DNA of 64,000 nucleotides from NCBI RefSeq assembly GCF_014873705.1, contig NZ_JADBDS010000002.1, positions 1,054,001 to 1,118,000 on the forward strand. Direction: 5' to 3'. Every line of letters starts with the position of its first letter. Position 1 is the first letter of the stretch. The notes beneath the pieces were generated by a model that searched no databases, had not been told where the DNA came from, and worked only from the letters and a program-made list of their open reading frames with translations. The translations under genes were made by a program, and so were the position numbers. Shown one piece after another: positions 1 through 9,464 of this stretch. Source of the stretch: Mycobacterium sp. OAS707 (GTDB taxonomy: Bacteria; Actinomycetota; Actinomycetes; Mycobacteriales; Mycobacteriaceae).

Positions 1-2
1 AG

Positions 3-155
3 CGGTGGGTCGACGCCGTGCGGTCCGGTGTCAACGTCGACGGACCGACGGCGTGGGACGGCTACGCCGCGGCAGCGGTCTGCGAGGCCGGTGTCCGCTC
101 GCTGGAGACCGGCGAAGCCGTCGACGTCGACCTTGCGGAACGAGTGAGCGTTTGA
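3..155 (+). CDS. Gfo/Idh/MocA-family oxidoreductase, C-terminal end (partial)
   Basis: Only the last 50 codons are inside the window, open at the left edge and ending in TGA. The residues ([21 protein letters not shown], then an Ala-rich helix and a short acidic tail) resemble the C-terminal end of inositol 2-dehydrogenase-like Gfo/Idh/MocA enzymes, where the last helix often reads DGY-A-A. The stop overlaps the ATG of the next gene (TGATG), so the two are translationally coupled and belong to one sugar or inositol catabolic operon that continues through mmsA. The family assignment rests on a short stretch and on context. Confidence 0.6.
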   Translation, partial: RWVDAVRSGVNVDGPTAWDGYAAAAVCEAGVRSLETGEAVDVDLAERVSV

Positions 156-1030
156 TGAAGGTCGCGCTGGATCCCACCCCGTTCCACCACGATTTTGAGC
201 TGCTCGAATTGCCGCGCGTGGTGGCGGAATTGGGTTACGAGTATCTGCAGCTGACCCCGCACCGGGATTTCATCCCGTTCTTCAACCATCCGCGCGCCGA
301 CGACGAGCTGGTCACCCGGTTCCGCAAGGCATGCGCGGACGCGGGCGTCGGCATCGCGTCGGTGTTGCCGGTGCTGCGCTGGTCGGGACCCGACGAGGAT
401 GCCCGTGAAGCCGCGGTGCGCAACTGGAAGCGCGTCATCCAGATCACCGTCGACCTCGGCGTCAACGTGATCAACACCGAGTTCTCCGGGCGGCCTGAAC
501 AGGCCGAGGAGTCCGAGCGGGCGTTCTTCCGTTCGATGGAGGAGCTGCTGCCGATCTTCGAGCGTGAGGGCATCGACGTCCGAATCGACCCGCACCCAGA
601 CGATTTCGTCGAGGATGGGCTCGAGGCGTTGCGCATCATCCGTGGCCTGAACTCGCCGAACGTCGGTTTCGTTTTCGTCGCCTGCCACGCCTTCCACATG
701 GGCGGCAACATGACGGAGATCATCCGTACGGCGGGCGATAGGCTGCGTCTGGTGCATGTCGCGGACACGATGGACCACCGTCGCAGCCACGGCCTTCGCT
801 ACATCACCAACCCGCCGGGCAACCCGGCACGAGTGCACCAGCACCTCAAGATCGGCGACGGCGACGTCGACTGGGACGAGTTCTTCGGCGGCCTGGCCGA
901 GATCGAGTTCTACGACCGCTCCGACACCGTCATGGTGTCATCGGTTTTCGCCGAGAACGAAAACGCCAACGAGGTGTCGCGCTACCAACTCGCCACCATG
1001 TCCGAATACGTATCCAAATACCGCAAATAG
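155..1030 (+). CDS. sugar phosphate isomerase/epimerase (xylose-isomerase-like TIM barrel)
   Basis: This 291-aa protein starts at the ATG that overlaps the preceding stop; longer in-frame starts would run through the upstream gene. It has the pattern of the AP_endonuc_2/IolE-like TIM-barrel family: an N-terminal [10 protein letters not shown] strand, metal-site-like acidic and His residues in the middle (NTEFSGRPEQ, RIDPHPDDFVEDG, ACHAFHMGG), and a late HVADTMDH segment. Such enzymes isomerise or epimerise keto-sugars or inositol derivatives in the cytosol. Its place between a Gfo/Idh dehydrogenase and methylmalonate-semialdehyde dehydrogenase suggests inositol or related polyol breakdown, but the exact substrate cannot be read from the sequence. 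Confidence 0.8.
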   Translation: MKVALDPTPFHHDFELLELPRVVAELGYEYLQLTPHRDFIPFFNHPRADDELVTRFRKACADAGVGIASVLPVLRWSGPDEDAREAAVRNWKRVIQITVDLGVNVINTEFSGRPEQAEESERAFFRSMEELLPIFEREGIDVRIDPHPDDFVEDGLEALRIIRGLNSPNVGFVFVACHAFHMGGNMTEIIRTAGDRLRLVHVADTMDHRRSHGLRYITNPPGNPARVHQHLKIGDGDVDWDEFFGGLAEIEFYDRSDTVMVSSVFAENENANEVSRYQLATMSEYVSKYRK

Positions 1031-1039
1031 GAACAGCAC

Positions 1040-2533
1040 ATGACACAGACAATCCCCCACTGGATCAACAACAAGCCCTATGCGGGCGACGCAGACAACA
1101 GCCAGCCCGTGACGAATCCGGCGACCGGCGCGGTGACCGGGCACGTGGCGCTGGCCACCGTCGAGGATGCGCGCGCCGTGATCGATGCGGCCGCCGCGGC
1201 GTTCCCCGCGTGGCGCGACACCTCGCTGGCCAAGCGCACTCAAGTGCTGTTCAAGTTCAGGGAGCTGCTCAACGAGCGCAAGGGTGAGCTGGCCGAGATC
1301 ATCACCAGCGAGCACGGCAAGGTCGTCTCCGATGCACTCGGTGAGGTGTCGCGCGGCCAGGAGGTCGTCGAATTCGCCTGCGGGATACCGCATCTGCTCA
1401 AGGGCGGGTTCACCGAGAACGCCTCGACCAAGGTCGACGTCTACTCCATCCGCCAACCGCTGGGTCCGGTCGGCATCATCAGCCCGTTCAACTTCCCGGC
1501 CATGGTGCCGATGTGGTTCTTCCCCATCGCTATCGCCGCAGGCAACACCGTCGTGCTCAAGCCGTCGGAAAAGGATCCGTCGGCGTCGCTGTGGCTGGCC
1601 AACCTGTGGGCCGAAGCTGGGCTCCCCCCAGGGGTTTTCAACGTGTTACAAGGTGATAAGACCGCCGTCGACGAACTGCTGACCAACCCCAAGATCAAAT
1701 CCGTTTCGTTCGTCGGCTCGACCCCGATCGCGCAGTACGTCTACCAAACCGGCACCGCGCACGGAAAGCGCGTCCAGGCCTTGGGCGGGGCAAAGAACCA
1801 CGCGGTGATCCTGCCCGACGCCGATCTGGATCTGGCCGCAGACGCGATGGTCAACGCCGGCTTCGGCTCGGCTGGGGAACGCTGCATGGCCATCAGCGCG
1901 TGTGTGGCTGTCGGCCCGATCGCCGACGATCTGGTCGCCAAGATCGCCGAGCGTGCCCGCGTTATCAAGACCGGCGACGGCACCGGAGACGCCGACATGG
2001 GCCCACTGGTCACCAGCGCGCACCGCGACAAGGTCGCCTCCTACATCGACGCCGGCGAGGCCGACGGCGCCAAGATCGTCGTCGACGGCCGCACGGTGAA
2101 GGCCGACGGCGGGCCCGAGGGATTCTGGCTGGGCCCCACCCTGATCGACCACGTCACCCCCGAGATGAGCGTCTACACCGACGAGATCTTCGGGCCCGTG
2201 CTCTCGGTGCTGCGCGTCGAGACCTATGACGAAGCCCTCGATCTCGTGAACTCGAACCCATACGGCAACGGCACCGCGATCTTCACCAACGACGGCGGCG
2301 CGGCCCGACGCTTCCAAAACGAGGTCGAGGTCGGCATGGTCGGCATCAACGTGCCGATCCCAGTGCCGATGGCCTATTACAGCTTCGGCGGCTGGAAGGC
2401 TTCGCTGTTCGGCGACACCCACGCCCACGGCATGGACGGAGTCCAATTCTTCACCCGCGGCAAAGCCATCACGAGCCGCTGGCTCGACCCCAGCCACGGC
2501 GGCATCGAACTCGGCTTCCCGCAGAACAAGTAG
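1040..2533 (+). CDS. mmsA: methylmalonate-semialdehyde dehydrogenase (CoA-acylating)
   Basis: This 497-aa protein belongs to the aldehyde dehydrogenase superfamily, MmsA/IolA branch. Visible marks are the Rossmann and substrate segments (GPVGIISPFNFPAMVPMWF, VLKPSEKDPSA, FVGSTPIAQYVY) and the catalytic Cys282 in GERCMAI. Family members convert malonate or methylmalonate semialdehyde to acetyl-CoA or propionyl-CoA with NAD and CoA, which ends valine and myo-inositol catabolism. It lies 9 bp downstream of the isomerase gene and follows a GGAACAG ribosome site. The length matches the family and no key residue is missing. Confidence 0.93.
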   Translation: MTQTIPHWINNKPYAGDADNSQPVTNPATGAVTGHVALATVEDARAVIDAAAAAFPAWRDTSLAKRTQVLFKFRELLNERKGELAEIITSEHGKVVSDALGEVSRGQEVVEFACGIPHLLKGGFTENASTKVDVYSIRQPLGPVGIISPFNFPAMVPMWFFPIAIAAGNTVVLKPSEKDPSASLWLANLWAEAGLPPGVFNVLQGDKTAVDELLTNPKIKSVSFVGSTPIAQYVYQTGTAHGKRVQALGGAKNHAVILPDADLDLAADAMVNAGFGSAGERCMAISACVAVGPIADDLVAKIAERARVIKTGDGTGDADMGPLVTSAHRDKVASYIDAGEADGAKIVVDGRTVKADGGPEGFWLGPTLIDHVTPEMSVYTDEIFGPVLSVLRVETYDEALDLVNSNPYGNGTAIFTNDGGAARRFQNEVEVGMVGINVPIPVPMAYYSFGGWKASLFGDTHAHGMDGVQFFTRGKAITSRWLDPSHGGIELGFPQNK

Positions 2534-2566
2534 CCCCAACTACCGCGTGGGCCCACACGTGAGTAG

Positions 2567-2626
2567 GCGAGCGTGCGTGTCTGCACCGCAACACACCGCG
2601 AAACCCGTACGTTTTGCGCACCTTCG
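2567..2626 (-). repeat. dispersed palindromic element, copy A1 (degenerate right end)
   Basis: First of six related ~60-bp intergenic elements. It begins GCGAGCGTGCGTGTCTGC and, read on the reverse strand, aligns closely with the copy at 37529-37589. The terminal stem is damaged at its right end, which reads GCGCACCTTCG instead of GCGCACGCTCG. It lies head to head with copy A2, only 6 bp away, just after mmsA. Confidence 0.8.
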
Positions 2627-2632
2627 GCCGCG

Positions 2633-2692
2633 ATGAGCGTGCGCGAAATGCACACAAATGGCGGCGTGTCTGCGTACAGACACGCACGCTCG
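2633..2692 (+). repeat. dispersed palindromic element, copy A2
   Basis: Opposite orientation to A1. The ends GAGCGTGCG and CGCACGCTC are complementary. Inside the right half is a perfect 9-bp hairpin, GCGTGTCTG-CGTA-CAGACACGC. This copy matches the elements at 33955 and 37529 in the same orientation. Confidence 0.85.
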
Positions 2693-2703
2693 GCGTATGA
2701 GGA

Positions 2704-2770
2704 TCGCCGAGTGTGGGGTATGCGGGTTTACCAGTGCCCGCGCTGACGGGCACCACCCCACACTCGGCGA
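2704..2770. terminator. long bipartite hairpin between mmsA and glutamine synthetase genes
   Basis: A perfect 15-bp inverted repeat (TCGCCGAGTGTGGGG at 2704-2718 and its complement at 2756-2770) encloses a second 7-bp stem (GTGCCCG 2734-2740, CGGGCAC 2747-2753). It lies between two convergent genes and probably ends transcription from both sides. No T tract follows, as is common for actinobacterial terminators. The role is inferred from position and structure. Confidence 0.65.
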
Positions 2771-2777
2771 CGTCTGC

Positions 2778-4955
2778 TCAGAGGATGTAGAGCATCTCCT
2801 GATAGGTCGGCAGCGGCCAAAGATCGTCGGCCACAACGCCTTCCAGAGTGTCGGCCGCGGCACGGACCGCATCCATCGCAGGCAGCAACGCGTCGCGCGC
2901 ATGCAGCGCTTCGTCGTAGGCGCTCTCAGCGTGATGGTCGGCGAGCGCCTTCTTCAGATCGGCCAGCGCACTGGTCAATGCGGTGAGCGGTTCGGACACC
3001 GCCTCCAACAGCGCCAGGCTCGGCGTGACACCGGCCTTCTTCAATGCGGCCACGTTCTGCGCCAGTTCCGTCTGATAGCGCAGCGCAGCGGGAAGCACGA
3101 CCGTCGAGCCGATCTCGAAGGTCAGCTTGGCTTCCACCCCGATGGTCAGCGCGTACTGCTCCAGCCGAACCTCATAGCGGCTGTGCAGTTCTCGCTCGTT
3201 GAACACACCGTACTTGTCGAACAGCTCGACGGACTCGGGTGCAATCAACGACGGCAGCGCGTCTGGCGTGGTCTTGAAGTTCGGCAGGCCGCGCTCGGCC
3301 GCCTCGATCTGCCAGTTCTCCGAGTAGCCGTCGCCGTTGAAGACGACCGCCCCGTGTTCGGTGATGATGTCGGTGAGCAGTTTTTGCACCGACTTGTCGA
3401 AGTCCTCGCCGTCTTCGACCGCCTTCTCCAAAATCGTTGCGATGTAGTCGAACGAGTCGGCCATGATCGTGTTGAGGATGATCATCGGCACCGCGACGGT
3501 CTGGCCAGATCCCGGGGCGCGGAACTCGAACCTGTTGCCGGTGAACGCAAATGGGCTCGTGCGGTTGCGGTCGCCCGGATCGGTCGGCAGCGGCGGCAGG
3601 GTGTCGACGCCGATGATCATCGTGCCCTTGCCCTTGGACGACGTGGCCGCGCCCTTGGCGATCTGCTCGAACACGTCGGCCAACTGATCGCCGAGGAAGA
3701 TCGAAATGATCGCGGGCGGGGCCTCGTTGGCACCGAGCCGGTGGTCGTTCGTCGCCGATGCCACCGAGATGCGAAGCAGCGGTGCGTATTTGTGCACGGC
3801 CCGGATGACCGCCGCACAGAACACCAGGAACTGAGCATTCTCATGCGGTGTGTCCCCCGGCACCAGCAGGCTGCCGAGTTCCGCATTACCTACCGAGAAG
3901 TTGACGTGCTTGCCCGAACCGTTGACACCCGCAAACGGCTTCTCGTGGAACAGACATTCCATGCCGTGCTTCTTGGCGATGGTCTTGAACGTCGTCATCA
4001 GCAGTTGCTGGTGGTCGGAGGCCAGGTTGGCGCGCTCGAACATCGGTGCCACCTCGAACTGGCCGGGTGCCACCTCGTTGTGCCGAGTCTTGGCTGGAAT
4101 GCCGAGCTTGAACAGCTCCCGCTCGGTGTCCATCATGAAGCCCAGGACCCGTTCGGGTACCGCACCGAAGTAGTGGTCGTCGAATTCCTGGCCCTTGGGC
4201 GGCTTGGCCCCGAACAGGGTGCGACCGGCGTTGATGAGGTCCGGTCGCGCAAGGAAGAAGTGGCGGTCGACGAGGAAGTACTCCTGCTCAGGACCGCAGA
4301 ACGACACCACCTTCTCGAGTTGCTCATGGCCGAACAGCTTCAGGATGCGCTCGGCGTGCGTACCCATGGCTTGCTGGCTGCGCAGCAGCGGCGTCTTGTA
4401 ATCCAGGGCCTCGCCGGTCATCGACACGAACACCGTCGGAATGCACAGCGTGTTGCCGTTCGGGTTCTCCAAGATGTAGGCCGGGCTGGTGACGTCCCAG
4501 CCCGTGTAGCCACGCGCCTCGAACGTGCTGCGCAAGCCACCCGATGGGAAACTCGACGCGTCGGGCTCACCCTGGATCAGGGTTTTGCCGGCGAACTCGG
4601 CGAGCGTCTGGCCGTCGGACACCGGTTCCAGGAAGCTGTCGTGCTTCTCGGCCGTCAGCCCGGTCATCGGGTAGAAGACGTGGGCGTAGTGCGTGGCGCC
4701 GCGCTCCAGCGCCCAGTCCTTCATCGCCGCGGCCACCGCGTCGGCGACCGCCGGGTCGAGTTTCGCGCCCTTCTCGATGGTCGCAACCACGGATTTGTAG
4801 ACCGACTTAGGCAACCGCACCTGCATCTCAGCCTTGGTGAAGACATTCGACCCGAAGATCGATCCGGGCGCCTCGCCCGGGTCGAAGCTGATCGCAGGAG
4901 GGACATGCGCCTCGACGTCGTTGATCGCCTGCAGGCGCACCGCATTTCCGCTCAA
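2778..4955 (-). CDS. glutamine synthetase type III
   Basis: About 725 residues, far longer than GSI (~470). The protein has the GSIII signature regions: an N-terminal GSIII domain with [16 protein letters not shown], then a catalytic core with [42 protein letters not shown] and [15 protein letters not shown]. The last is the ATP/glutamate-binding part of the family. It forms glutamine from glutamate, ammonia and ATP in the cytosol. A GTG start at 4970 is possible, but the TTG at 4955 has AGGA seven bases upstream and gives the N-terminus MSGNAVRLQ, so I chose it. A near-perfect palindrome lies just upstream. GSIII is additional to the usual GlnA1-type GSI of mycobacteria. Confidence 0.93.
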   Translation of the reverse strand: MSGNAVRLQAINDVEAHVPPAISFDPGEAPGSIFGSNVFTKAEMQVRLPKSVYKSVVATIEKGAKLDPAVADAVAAAMKDWALERGATHYAHVFYPMTGLTAEKHDSFLEPVSDGQTLAEFAGKTLIQGEPDASSFPSGGLRSTFEARGYTGWDVTSPAYILENPNGNTLCIPTVFVSMTGEALDYKTPLLRSQQAMGTHAERILKLFGHEQLEKVVSFCGPEQEYFLVDRHFFLARPDLINAGRTLFGAKPPKGQEFDDHYFGAVPERVLGFMMDTERELFKLGIPAKTRHNEVAPGQFEVAPMFERANLASDHQQLLMTTFKTIAKKHGMECLFHEKPFAGVNGSGKHVNFSVGNAELGSLLVPGDTPHENAQFLVFCAAVIRAVHKYAPLLRISVASATNDHRLGANEAPPAIISIFLGDQLADVFEQIAKGAATSSKGKGTMIIGVDTLPPLPTDPGDRNRTSPFAFTGNRFEFRAPGSGQTVAVPMIILNTIMADSFDYIATILEKAVEDGEDFDKSVQKLLTDIITEHGAVVFNGDGYSENWQIEAAERGLPNFKTTPDALPSLIAPESVELFDKYGVFNERELHSRYEVRLEQYALTIGVEAKLTFEIGSTVVLPAALRYQTELAQNVAALKKAGVTPSLALLEAVSEPLTALTSALADLKKALADHHAESAYDEALHARDALLPAMDAVRAAADTLEGVVADDLWPLPTYQEMLYIL

Positions 4956-4972
4956 TTCAGTTCCTATCACCC

Positions 4973-4989
4973 CAGATGCCCGGCATCTG
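4973..4989. promoter_or_regulatory. palindrome upstream of the GSIII gene, operator candidate
   Basis: CAGATGCC-C-GGCATCTG is a perfect 8+1+8 palindrome 17 bp upstream of the preferred GSIII start, in the divergent region shared with the oxidoreductase at 5101. Its size and symmetry fit a dimeric regulator site. The regulator is unknown. Confidence 0.5.
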
Positions 4990-5100
4990 ATTTGCTCGAC
5001 GTTGACCGGCCAACCCTAGGGACCGTCGATGGCAAACTTGTTACGTCGGCGTCAACGCGGCGTGTCCCCCGTCGGCGGGCCCACGCGGGAGAATGGGGCA

Positions 5101-6201
5101 ATGCGACGACTGACTGCAGGCATGGTCGGTGGCGGCCCGGGCGCGATGATCGGCGCCGCGCACCGCCACGCCATGTGGCTGGACAACCAATACGACCTTG
5201 CCGCAGGCATTTTCGGGCGCGACACAGCCGCTTCGGCTGAGTTTGCCACCACCCTGGGCGTTGAGCGCGTCTACGACGACTACCAGGACATGGCCCGCAC
5301 GGAGTCCGGGCGAATGGACGTCGCCGCGGTCGTCACGCCCAATGACAGCCACTTCGACATCGCCAAGGCTTTCCTCGAGGCGGGTATCGCCGTCGTCTGC
5401 GAGAAGCCGCTCACCAACGACTCGGCGTCTGCGGCCGAGCTGGTGGCAATCGCGAAAGCCAACAACGCGATTCTCGCTGTGCCCCATATCTATTCGGCCT
5501 ACCCGATGGTTCGGCATGCCGCGCGGATGGTGCGCAACGGCGACCTCGGCCGCATTCGCTTCGTCGCCGCAGAACACGCATCGGGCTGGGCGTCGGCAGA
5601 TGTCCAACAGTGGCGGATGGATCCGAAAATGGGCGGCGTCGCCACCGCTGTGGCCGACGTCGGCACCCACGCGTTTCACTTGCTGCGCTACATCACCGGA
5701 CTCGAGGCCACGCGCGTCTCGGCCGAACTCAGCACACTGGTGCCGAAGAGGCCCGTGTTCGACAACGCGACGATGCGGCTGACGCTGTCCAACGGCGCGC
5801 CCGCGACCGTGTGGGCGACGATGGCGGCCACCGGTCACGAACATGGCCTGCGGATCCGGGTTTTCGGCGACGACGCGAGCCTGGAGTGGCGTCACGAAGA
5901 TCCGCAGCACTTGATCGTCCGTGATCTGGCGGGCGGCGCGACGATCCTGGCGCACGGCATGAGCACGCTTTCGCCTGACGCCACCCGCCTGACCCGCGTC
6001 GGGCTGGGCCACCCCGAGGGCTTTCTGGAGGCATTCGCCAACTTCTATCTCGACCTCGCGGACCTGTTGCGGGGGCGCGACGCACCCGACTTGTCCATCC
6101 CCACCGGGGTCGACGGTCTGATCGGCGTCCAACTGGTCGAAGCCGCGATCGCCTCTCACCAACACGACGGCACCTGGGTGGATTTTCCGGAAAGCGGGTA
6201 G
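5101..6201 (+). CDS. Gfo/Idh/MocA-family oxidoreductase
   Basis: This 366-aa protein starts at the ATG preceded by GGAG; an in-frame start at 5029 would add a basic segment that is not family-like. The N-terminal Rossmann fold has the glycine pattern GMVGGGPGAMIGAAHR, then VVTPNDSHFDIAKAFLEAG and the characteristic CEKPL motif with its catalytic-site lysine. The C-terminal half carries a DVGTHAFHLLRYITG segment, where the DxGxH motif supplies the catalytic His of the family. It likely oxidises or reduces a sugar or cyclitol with NAD(P). It stands alone, divergent from GSIII, and the substrate cannot be inferred. Confidence 0.88.
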   Translation: MRRLTAGMVGGGPGAMIGAAHRHAMWLDNQYDLAAGIFGRDTAASAEFATTLGVERVYDDYQDMARTESGRMDVAAVVTPNDSHFDIAKAFLEAGIAVVCEKPLTNDSASAAELVAIAKANNAILAVPHIYSAYPMVRHAARMVRNGDLGRIRFVAAEHASGWASADVQQWRMDPKMGGVATAVADVGTHAFHLLRYITGLEATRVSAELSTLVPKRPVFDNATMRLTLSNGAPATVWATMAATGHEHGLRIRVFGDDASLEWRHEDPQHLIVRDLAGGATILAHGMSTLSPDATRLTRVGLGHPEGFLEAFANFYLDLADLLRGRDAPDLSIPTGVDGLIGVQLVEAAIASHQHDGTWVDFPESG

Positions 6202-6258
6202 CCCGGGCTAAAGGCCGACCGGCGCCACAGCGCTTTTCGAACGTCCTAGGCTGGTTTC

Positions 6259-8616
6259 ATGCGGTTGGGTAAACGACGCGACATCACCCATGACTTCGAC
6301 GCGGACTACGACGAGCATGCGGTGGTTGTGACCGGGCCGGAGCATGAGGCGGCCGGCGTCAAGGCCGTCATGGTGTCGCTGCAGCGCGGACTGAAATCGA
6401 TGGGCGCGGCGCGCACCGCTGCGGCGCTGGCCCGGCTGAACCAACGGCACGGCTTCGACTGCCCCGGATGCGCATGGCCGGAGGAACACGGTGGCCGCAA
6501 ATTCGCGGAGTTCTGTGAAAACGGCGCCAAGGCCGTCGCCGAAGAGGCCACCAAGCGCGTCGTCGCCCCGGAGTTCTTCGCCAGACACTCGATCGCCGAT
6601 CTCGACTCCCGGCCCGAATACTGGTTGTCCCAGCAGGGCCGCCTCACACATCCGATGGTGCTGCGCCCCGGTGACGACCACTACCGCCCGATCGAATGGG
6701 ACGAGGCGTACCGGTTGATCGCCGACGAGCTTCGTGCGCTGGCCCATCCGGACGAGGCCGTGTTCTACACGTCGGGCCGCACCAGTAATGAAGCGGCGTT
6801 CCTGTACCAGTTGTTGGTCCGCAGTTTCGGCACGAACAATCTGCCCGATTGCAGCAACATGTGCCACGAGTCGTCCGGGCACGCGCTCATCGAGGCCATC
6901 GGGATCGGCAAGGGCTCGGTCACCGTCGACGACGTCACCAAGGCCGACCTGATCGTGATCTGCGGACAGAACCCTGGCACCAACCATCCGCGGATGCTGT
7001 CGACCTTGGAGAAGGCCAAGGCCAACGGCGCGAAGGTCATCGCCGTCAACCCGCTGCCCGAAGCAGGGTTGATCAGGTTCAAGGACCCGCAGAAGGTGCA
7101 CGGTGTGGTCGGCAACGGAATCCCGATCGCCGACGAGTTCGTGCAGATCCGCATCGGCGGAGACATGGCCTTGTTCGCGGGTATCGGCCGGTTGATGCTG
7201 GAAGCCGAGGACAAGGCGCCTGGCAGCGTGCTCGACCGCGACTTCATCGACAAGTACTGCGCGAACTTCGACGAGTACGAGATGCAGACCCGCGCCGTCG
7301 ACATCGACACGGTGTTGGAGGCCACCGGCATCGATCGGGCCCAGCTGGACCGCGTCGCCGAGATGTTGATGGCTTCCGAACGCACCGTCGCGTGTTGGGC
7401 AATGGGGCTGACGCAGCACCGGCACGCCGTGCCGATGATCTCGGAAGTCACGAACGTCTTGTTGATGCGCGGCATGATCGGCAAGCCCGGTGCGGGACTG
7501 TGTCCGGTCCGCGGCCACTCCAACGTTCAGGGCGATCGCACGATGGGCATCTGGGAGAAGATGCCCGAGGAGTTCCTCGCCGCCCTTGACGACCGGTTCG
7601 GCATCGTCAGTCCGCGTGAGCACGGCCTTGACACAGTCGGCGCGATCCGCGCGATGCGCGACGGGCACGCGAAGGTGTTCATGGGCATGGGTGGCAACTT
7701 CGCGATGGCCACACCGGATACCGCGGTCACCGAGGCGGCGCTGCGCAATTGCGCACTGACCGTGCAGGTGTCGACGAAGCTGAACCGCAGCCACGTCGTG
7801 CATGGCCGCACGGCGTTGATTCTGCCTTCGCTGGGCCGGACCGACCGAGATATCCAAAATGGCACCAAACAGCAAGTGTCGGTTGAGGATTCGATGTCGA
7901 TGGTGCATCTGTCGCGGGGCAGCCTGCACCCGCCAAGCGATCAGGTGCGCAGCGAAGTGGCCATCGTCTGCCAACTGGCTCGCGAACTGCTCGGGCCGCA
8001 GCACCCAGTGCCGTGGGAACAGTTCGCAGGCGATTACGATGCCATCCGCGACGCCATCGCGGTCGTCGTGCCGGGCTGCGAGGACTACAACCGCAAGGTT
8101 CGCCAGCCCGACGGCTTCCAGCTGCCGCATGGACCGCGGGATTCGCGCGAGTTTCCAACCAGCACAGGCAAAGCCAACTTCGCGGCCAACCCGCTGCAGT
8201 GGGTGCCCGTGCCCGAAGGGCGGCTGGTGTTGCAGACCATGCGCAGCCACGATCAGTACAACACCACCATTTACGGTCTCGACGACCGGTACCGCGGCGT
8301 CAAGGGTGGTCGTCGCGTGGTATTCGTCAATCCCGCCGACATAAGGAGATTCGGGCTCGCCGAGGGTGAACGTGTCGACCTGGTCTCGGAGTTCACCGAC
8401 GGTGAGAACAATCTGCAGGAGCGGCGCGCCAAGGACTTCAAGGTGGTGTCCTACTCGACGCCGGTCGGCAACGCCGCGGCGTATTACCCGGAGACCAATG
8501 CCCTGGTGGCGCTGGATCATGTTGCGGAGAAGTCGAATACCCCGGTGTCCAAGGCGGTCGTGATTCGGCTAGAGCGCTCGGCCGGCGTGAAGTCGGACGA
8601 TCGGGTGGTCACCTAG
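6259..8616 (+). CDS. FdhF/YdeP-family molybdopterin oxidoreductase
   Basis: This 785-aa protein is of the formate dehydrogenase alpha-like (YdeP) family. The N-terminus has CPGC at residues 68-71 with only one further nearby Cys (86), so a classical four-Cys [4Fe-4S] motif is not evident. The segment [11 protein letters not shown] places Cys202 where formate dehydrogenase H has its molybdenum-binding selenocysteine. Bis-MGD-binding segments follow ([24 protein letters not shown], and the C-terminal TSTGKANF and [10 protein letters not shown]). The protein is cytosolic and has no Tat signal. The neighbour fdhD starts inside its stop codon, which supports a molybdenum enzyme needing sulfuration. 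Formate oxidation is plausible but YdeP substrates are uncertain. Confidence 0.85.
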   Translation: MRLGKRRDITHDFDADYDEHAVVVTGPEHEAAGVKAVMVSLQRGLKSMGAARTAAALARLNQRHGFDCPGCAWPEEHGGRKFAEFCENGAKAVAEEATKRVVAPEFFARHSIADLDSRPEYWLSQQGRLTHPMVLRPGDDHYRPIEWDEAYRLIADELRALAHPDEAVFYTSGRTSNEAAFLYQLLVRSFGTNNLPDCSNMCHESSGHALIEAIGIGKGSVTVDDVTKADLIVICGQNPGTNHPRMLSTLEKAKANGAKVIAVNPLPEAGLIRFKDPQKVHGVVGNGIPIADEFVQIRIGGDMALFAGIGRLMLEAEDKAPGSVLDRDFIDKYCANFDEYEMQTRAVDIDTVLEATGIDRAQLDRVAEMLMASERTVACWAMGLTQHRHAVPMISEVTNVLLMRGMIGKPGAGLCPVRGHSNVQGDRTMGIWEKMPEEFLAALDDRFGIVSPREHGLDTVGAIRAMRDGHAKVFMGMGGNFAMATPDTAVTEAALRNCALTVQVSTKLNRSHVVHGRTALILPSLGRTDRDIQNGTKQQVSVEDSMSMVHLSRGSLHPPSDQVRSEVAIVCQLARELLGPQHPVPWEQFAGDYDAIRDAIAVVVPGCEDYNRKVRQPDGFQLPHGPRDSREFPTSTGKANFAANPLQWVPVPEGRLVLQTMRSHDQYNTTIYGLDDRYRGVKGGRRVVFVNPADIRRFGLAEGERVDLVSEFTDGENNLQERRAKDFKVVSYSTPVGNAAAYYPETNALVALDHVAEKSNTPVSKAVVIRLERSAGVKSDDRVVT

Positions 8617-9464
8617 TGGGACGGGTGACGGCCAGGCGCCGGGTCCAACACGTGACCGCCGAAAGCGCGGTGGCGCGGCCCGACACGCTGGTGGTCGAGG
8701 AGCCTCTGGAGATCCGCGTCAACGGCAAACCGATCACCGTCACGATGCGCACACCTGGGTCGGATATCGAACTGGCGCAAGGCTTTCTGCTCACCGAAGG
8801 GGTGATCGCCAACCGCGACGACGTGTTGACCGTGCGGTACTGCAAGGGCGCCACCGATGAAGGGGTCAACACCTACAACGTGCTCGATGTGACGCTGGCG
8901 CCCGGCGTCGACATGCCGGATGTCGACGTCACCCGCAACTTCTACACCACGTCGTCCTGCGGAGTGTGCGGCAAGGCGTCGCTGGACGCGGTGCGGCTCA
9001 TCAGCAGGCACTGCCCCGGCGACGACCCGTCGACGGTGGCCACCGAAACACTCTCGGCCATGCCGGACAAGCTGCGCGATGCGCAGAAGGTGTTCGCCAG
9101 CACCGGCGGTCTGCACGGTGCAGCCCTGTTCGACACCGACGGCACCATGCTGGCCGTGCGCGAAGACATCGGCAGGCACAACGCCGTCGACAAGGTCATC
9201 GGCTGGGCGCTGGAGGCCGGCCGCATCCCGCTGACCGCAACCGTGCTGCTGGTCAGCGGGCGCGCATCGTTCGAACTCACCCAAAAGGCCGTGATGGCAG
9301 GCATTCCCGTACTGGCCGCGGTGTCTGCGCCGTCATCGCTGGCGGTGGACCTGGCCAGCCAGTCCGGGCTGACGCTGGTGGCGTTCCTGCGGGGCGATTC
9401 GATGAACGTCTACACCCGCCCCGATCGGATCACGCCGTCCTCGCCTCGAACGGGTCGGCCGTGA
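8616..9464 (+). CDS. fdhD: formate dehydrogenase accessory sulfurtransferase FdhD
   Basis: This 282-aa protein has the conserved FdhD features: [21 protein letters not shown] near residue 30, GFLLTEGVI, the CxxC pair Cys115/Cys118 in SSCGVCG, and the [15 protein letters not shown] segment. In E. coli, FdhD moves sulfur from the cysteine desulfurase IscS to the molybdenum cofactor of FdhF. The GTG start overlaps the fdhF-like TAG stop by one base, showing tight coupling with its client. The 3' end overlaps the convergent hydrolase gene by 35 bp. Confidence 0.92.
   Translation: MGRVTARRRVQHVTAESAVARPDTLVVEEPLEIRVNGKPITVTMRTPGSDIELAQGFLLTEGVIANRDDVLTVRYCKGATDEGVNTYNVLDVTLAPGVDMPDVDVTRNFYTTSSCGVCGKASLDAVRLISRHCPGDDPSTVATETLSAMPDKLRDAQKVFASTGGLHGAALFDTDGTMLAVREDIGRHNAVDKVIGWALEAGRIPLTATVLLVSGRASFELTQKAVMAGIPVLAAVSAPSSLAVDLASQSGLTLVAFLRGDSMNVYTRPDRITPSSPRTGRP

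Noticed and set aside
2658..5240. 860-aa ORF on the + strand
   Set aside because: It is the antisense shadow of glutamine synthetase III; composition is Arg/His/Val-rich, and the opposite frame has clear GSIII motifs.
6208..8520. 770-aa ORF on the - strand
   Set aside because: Shadow of the fdhF-like gene, with no recognisable domain and Arg/His/Val bias typical of antisense GC-rich frames.
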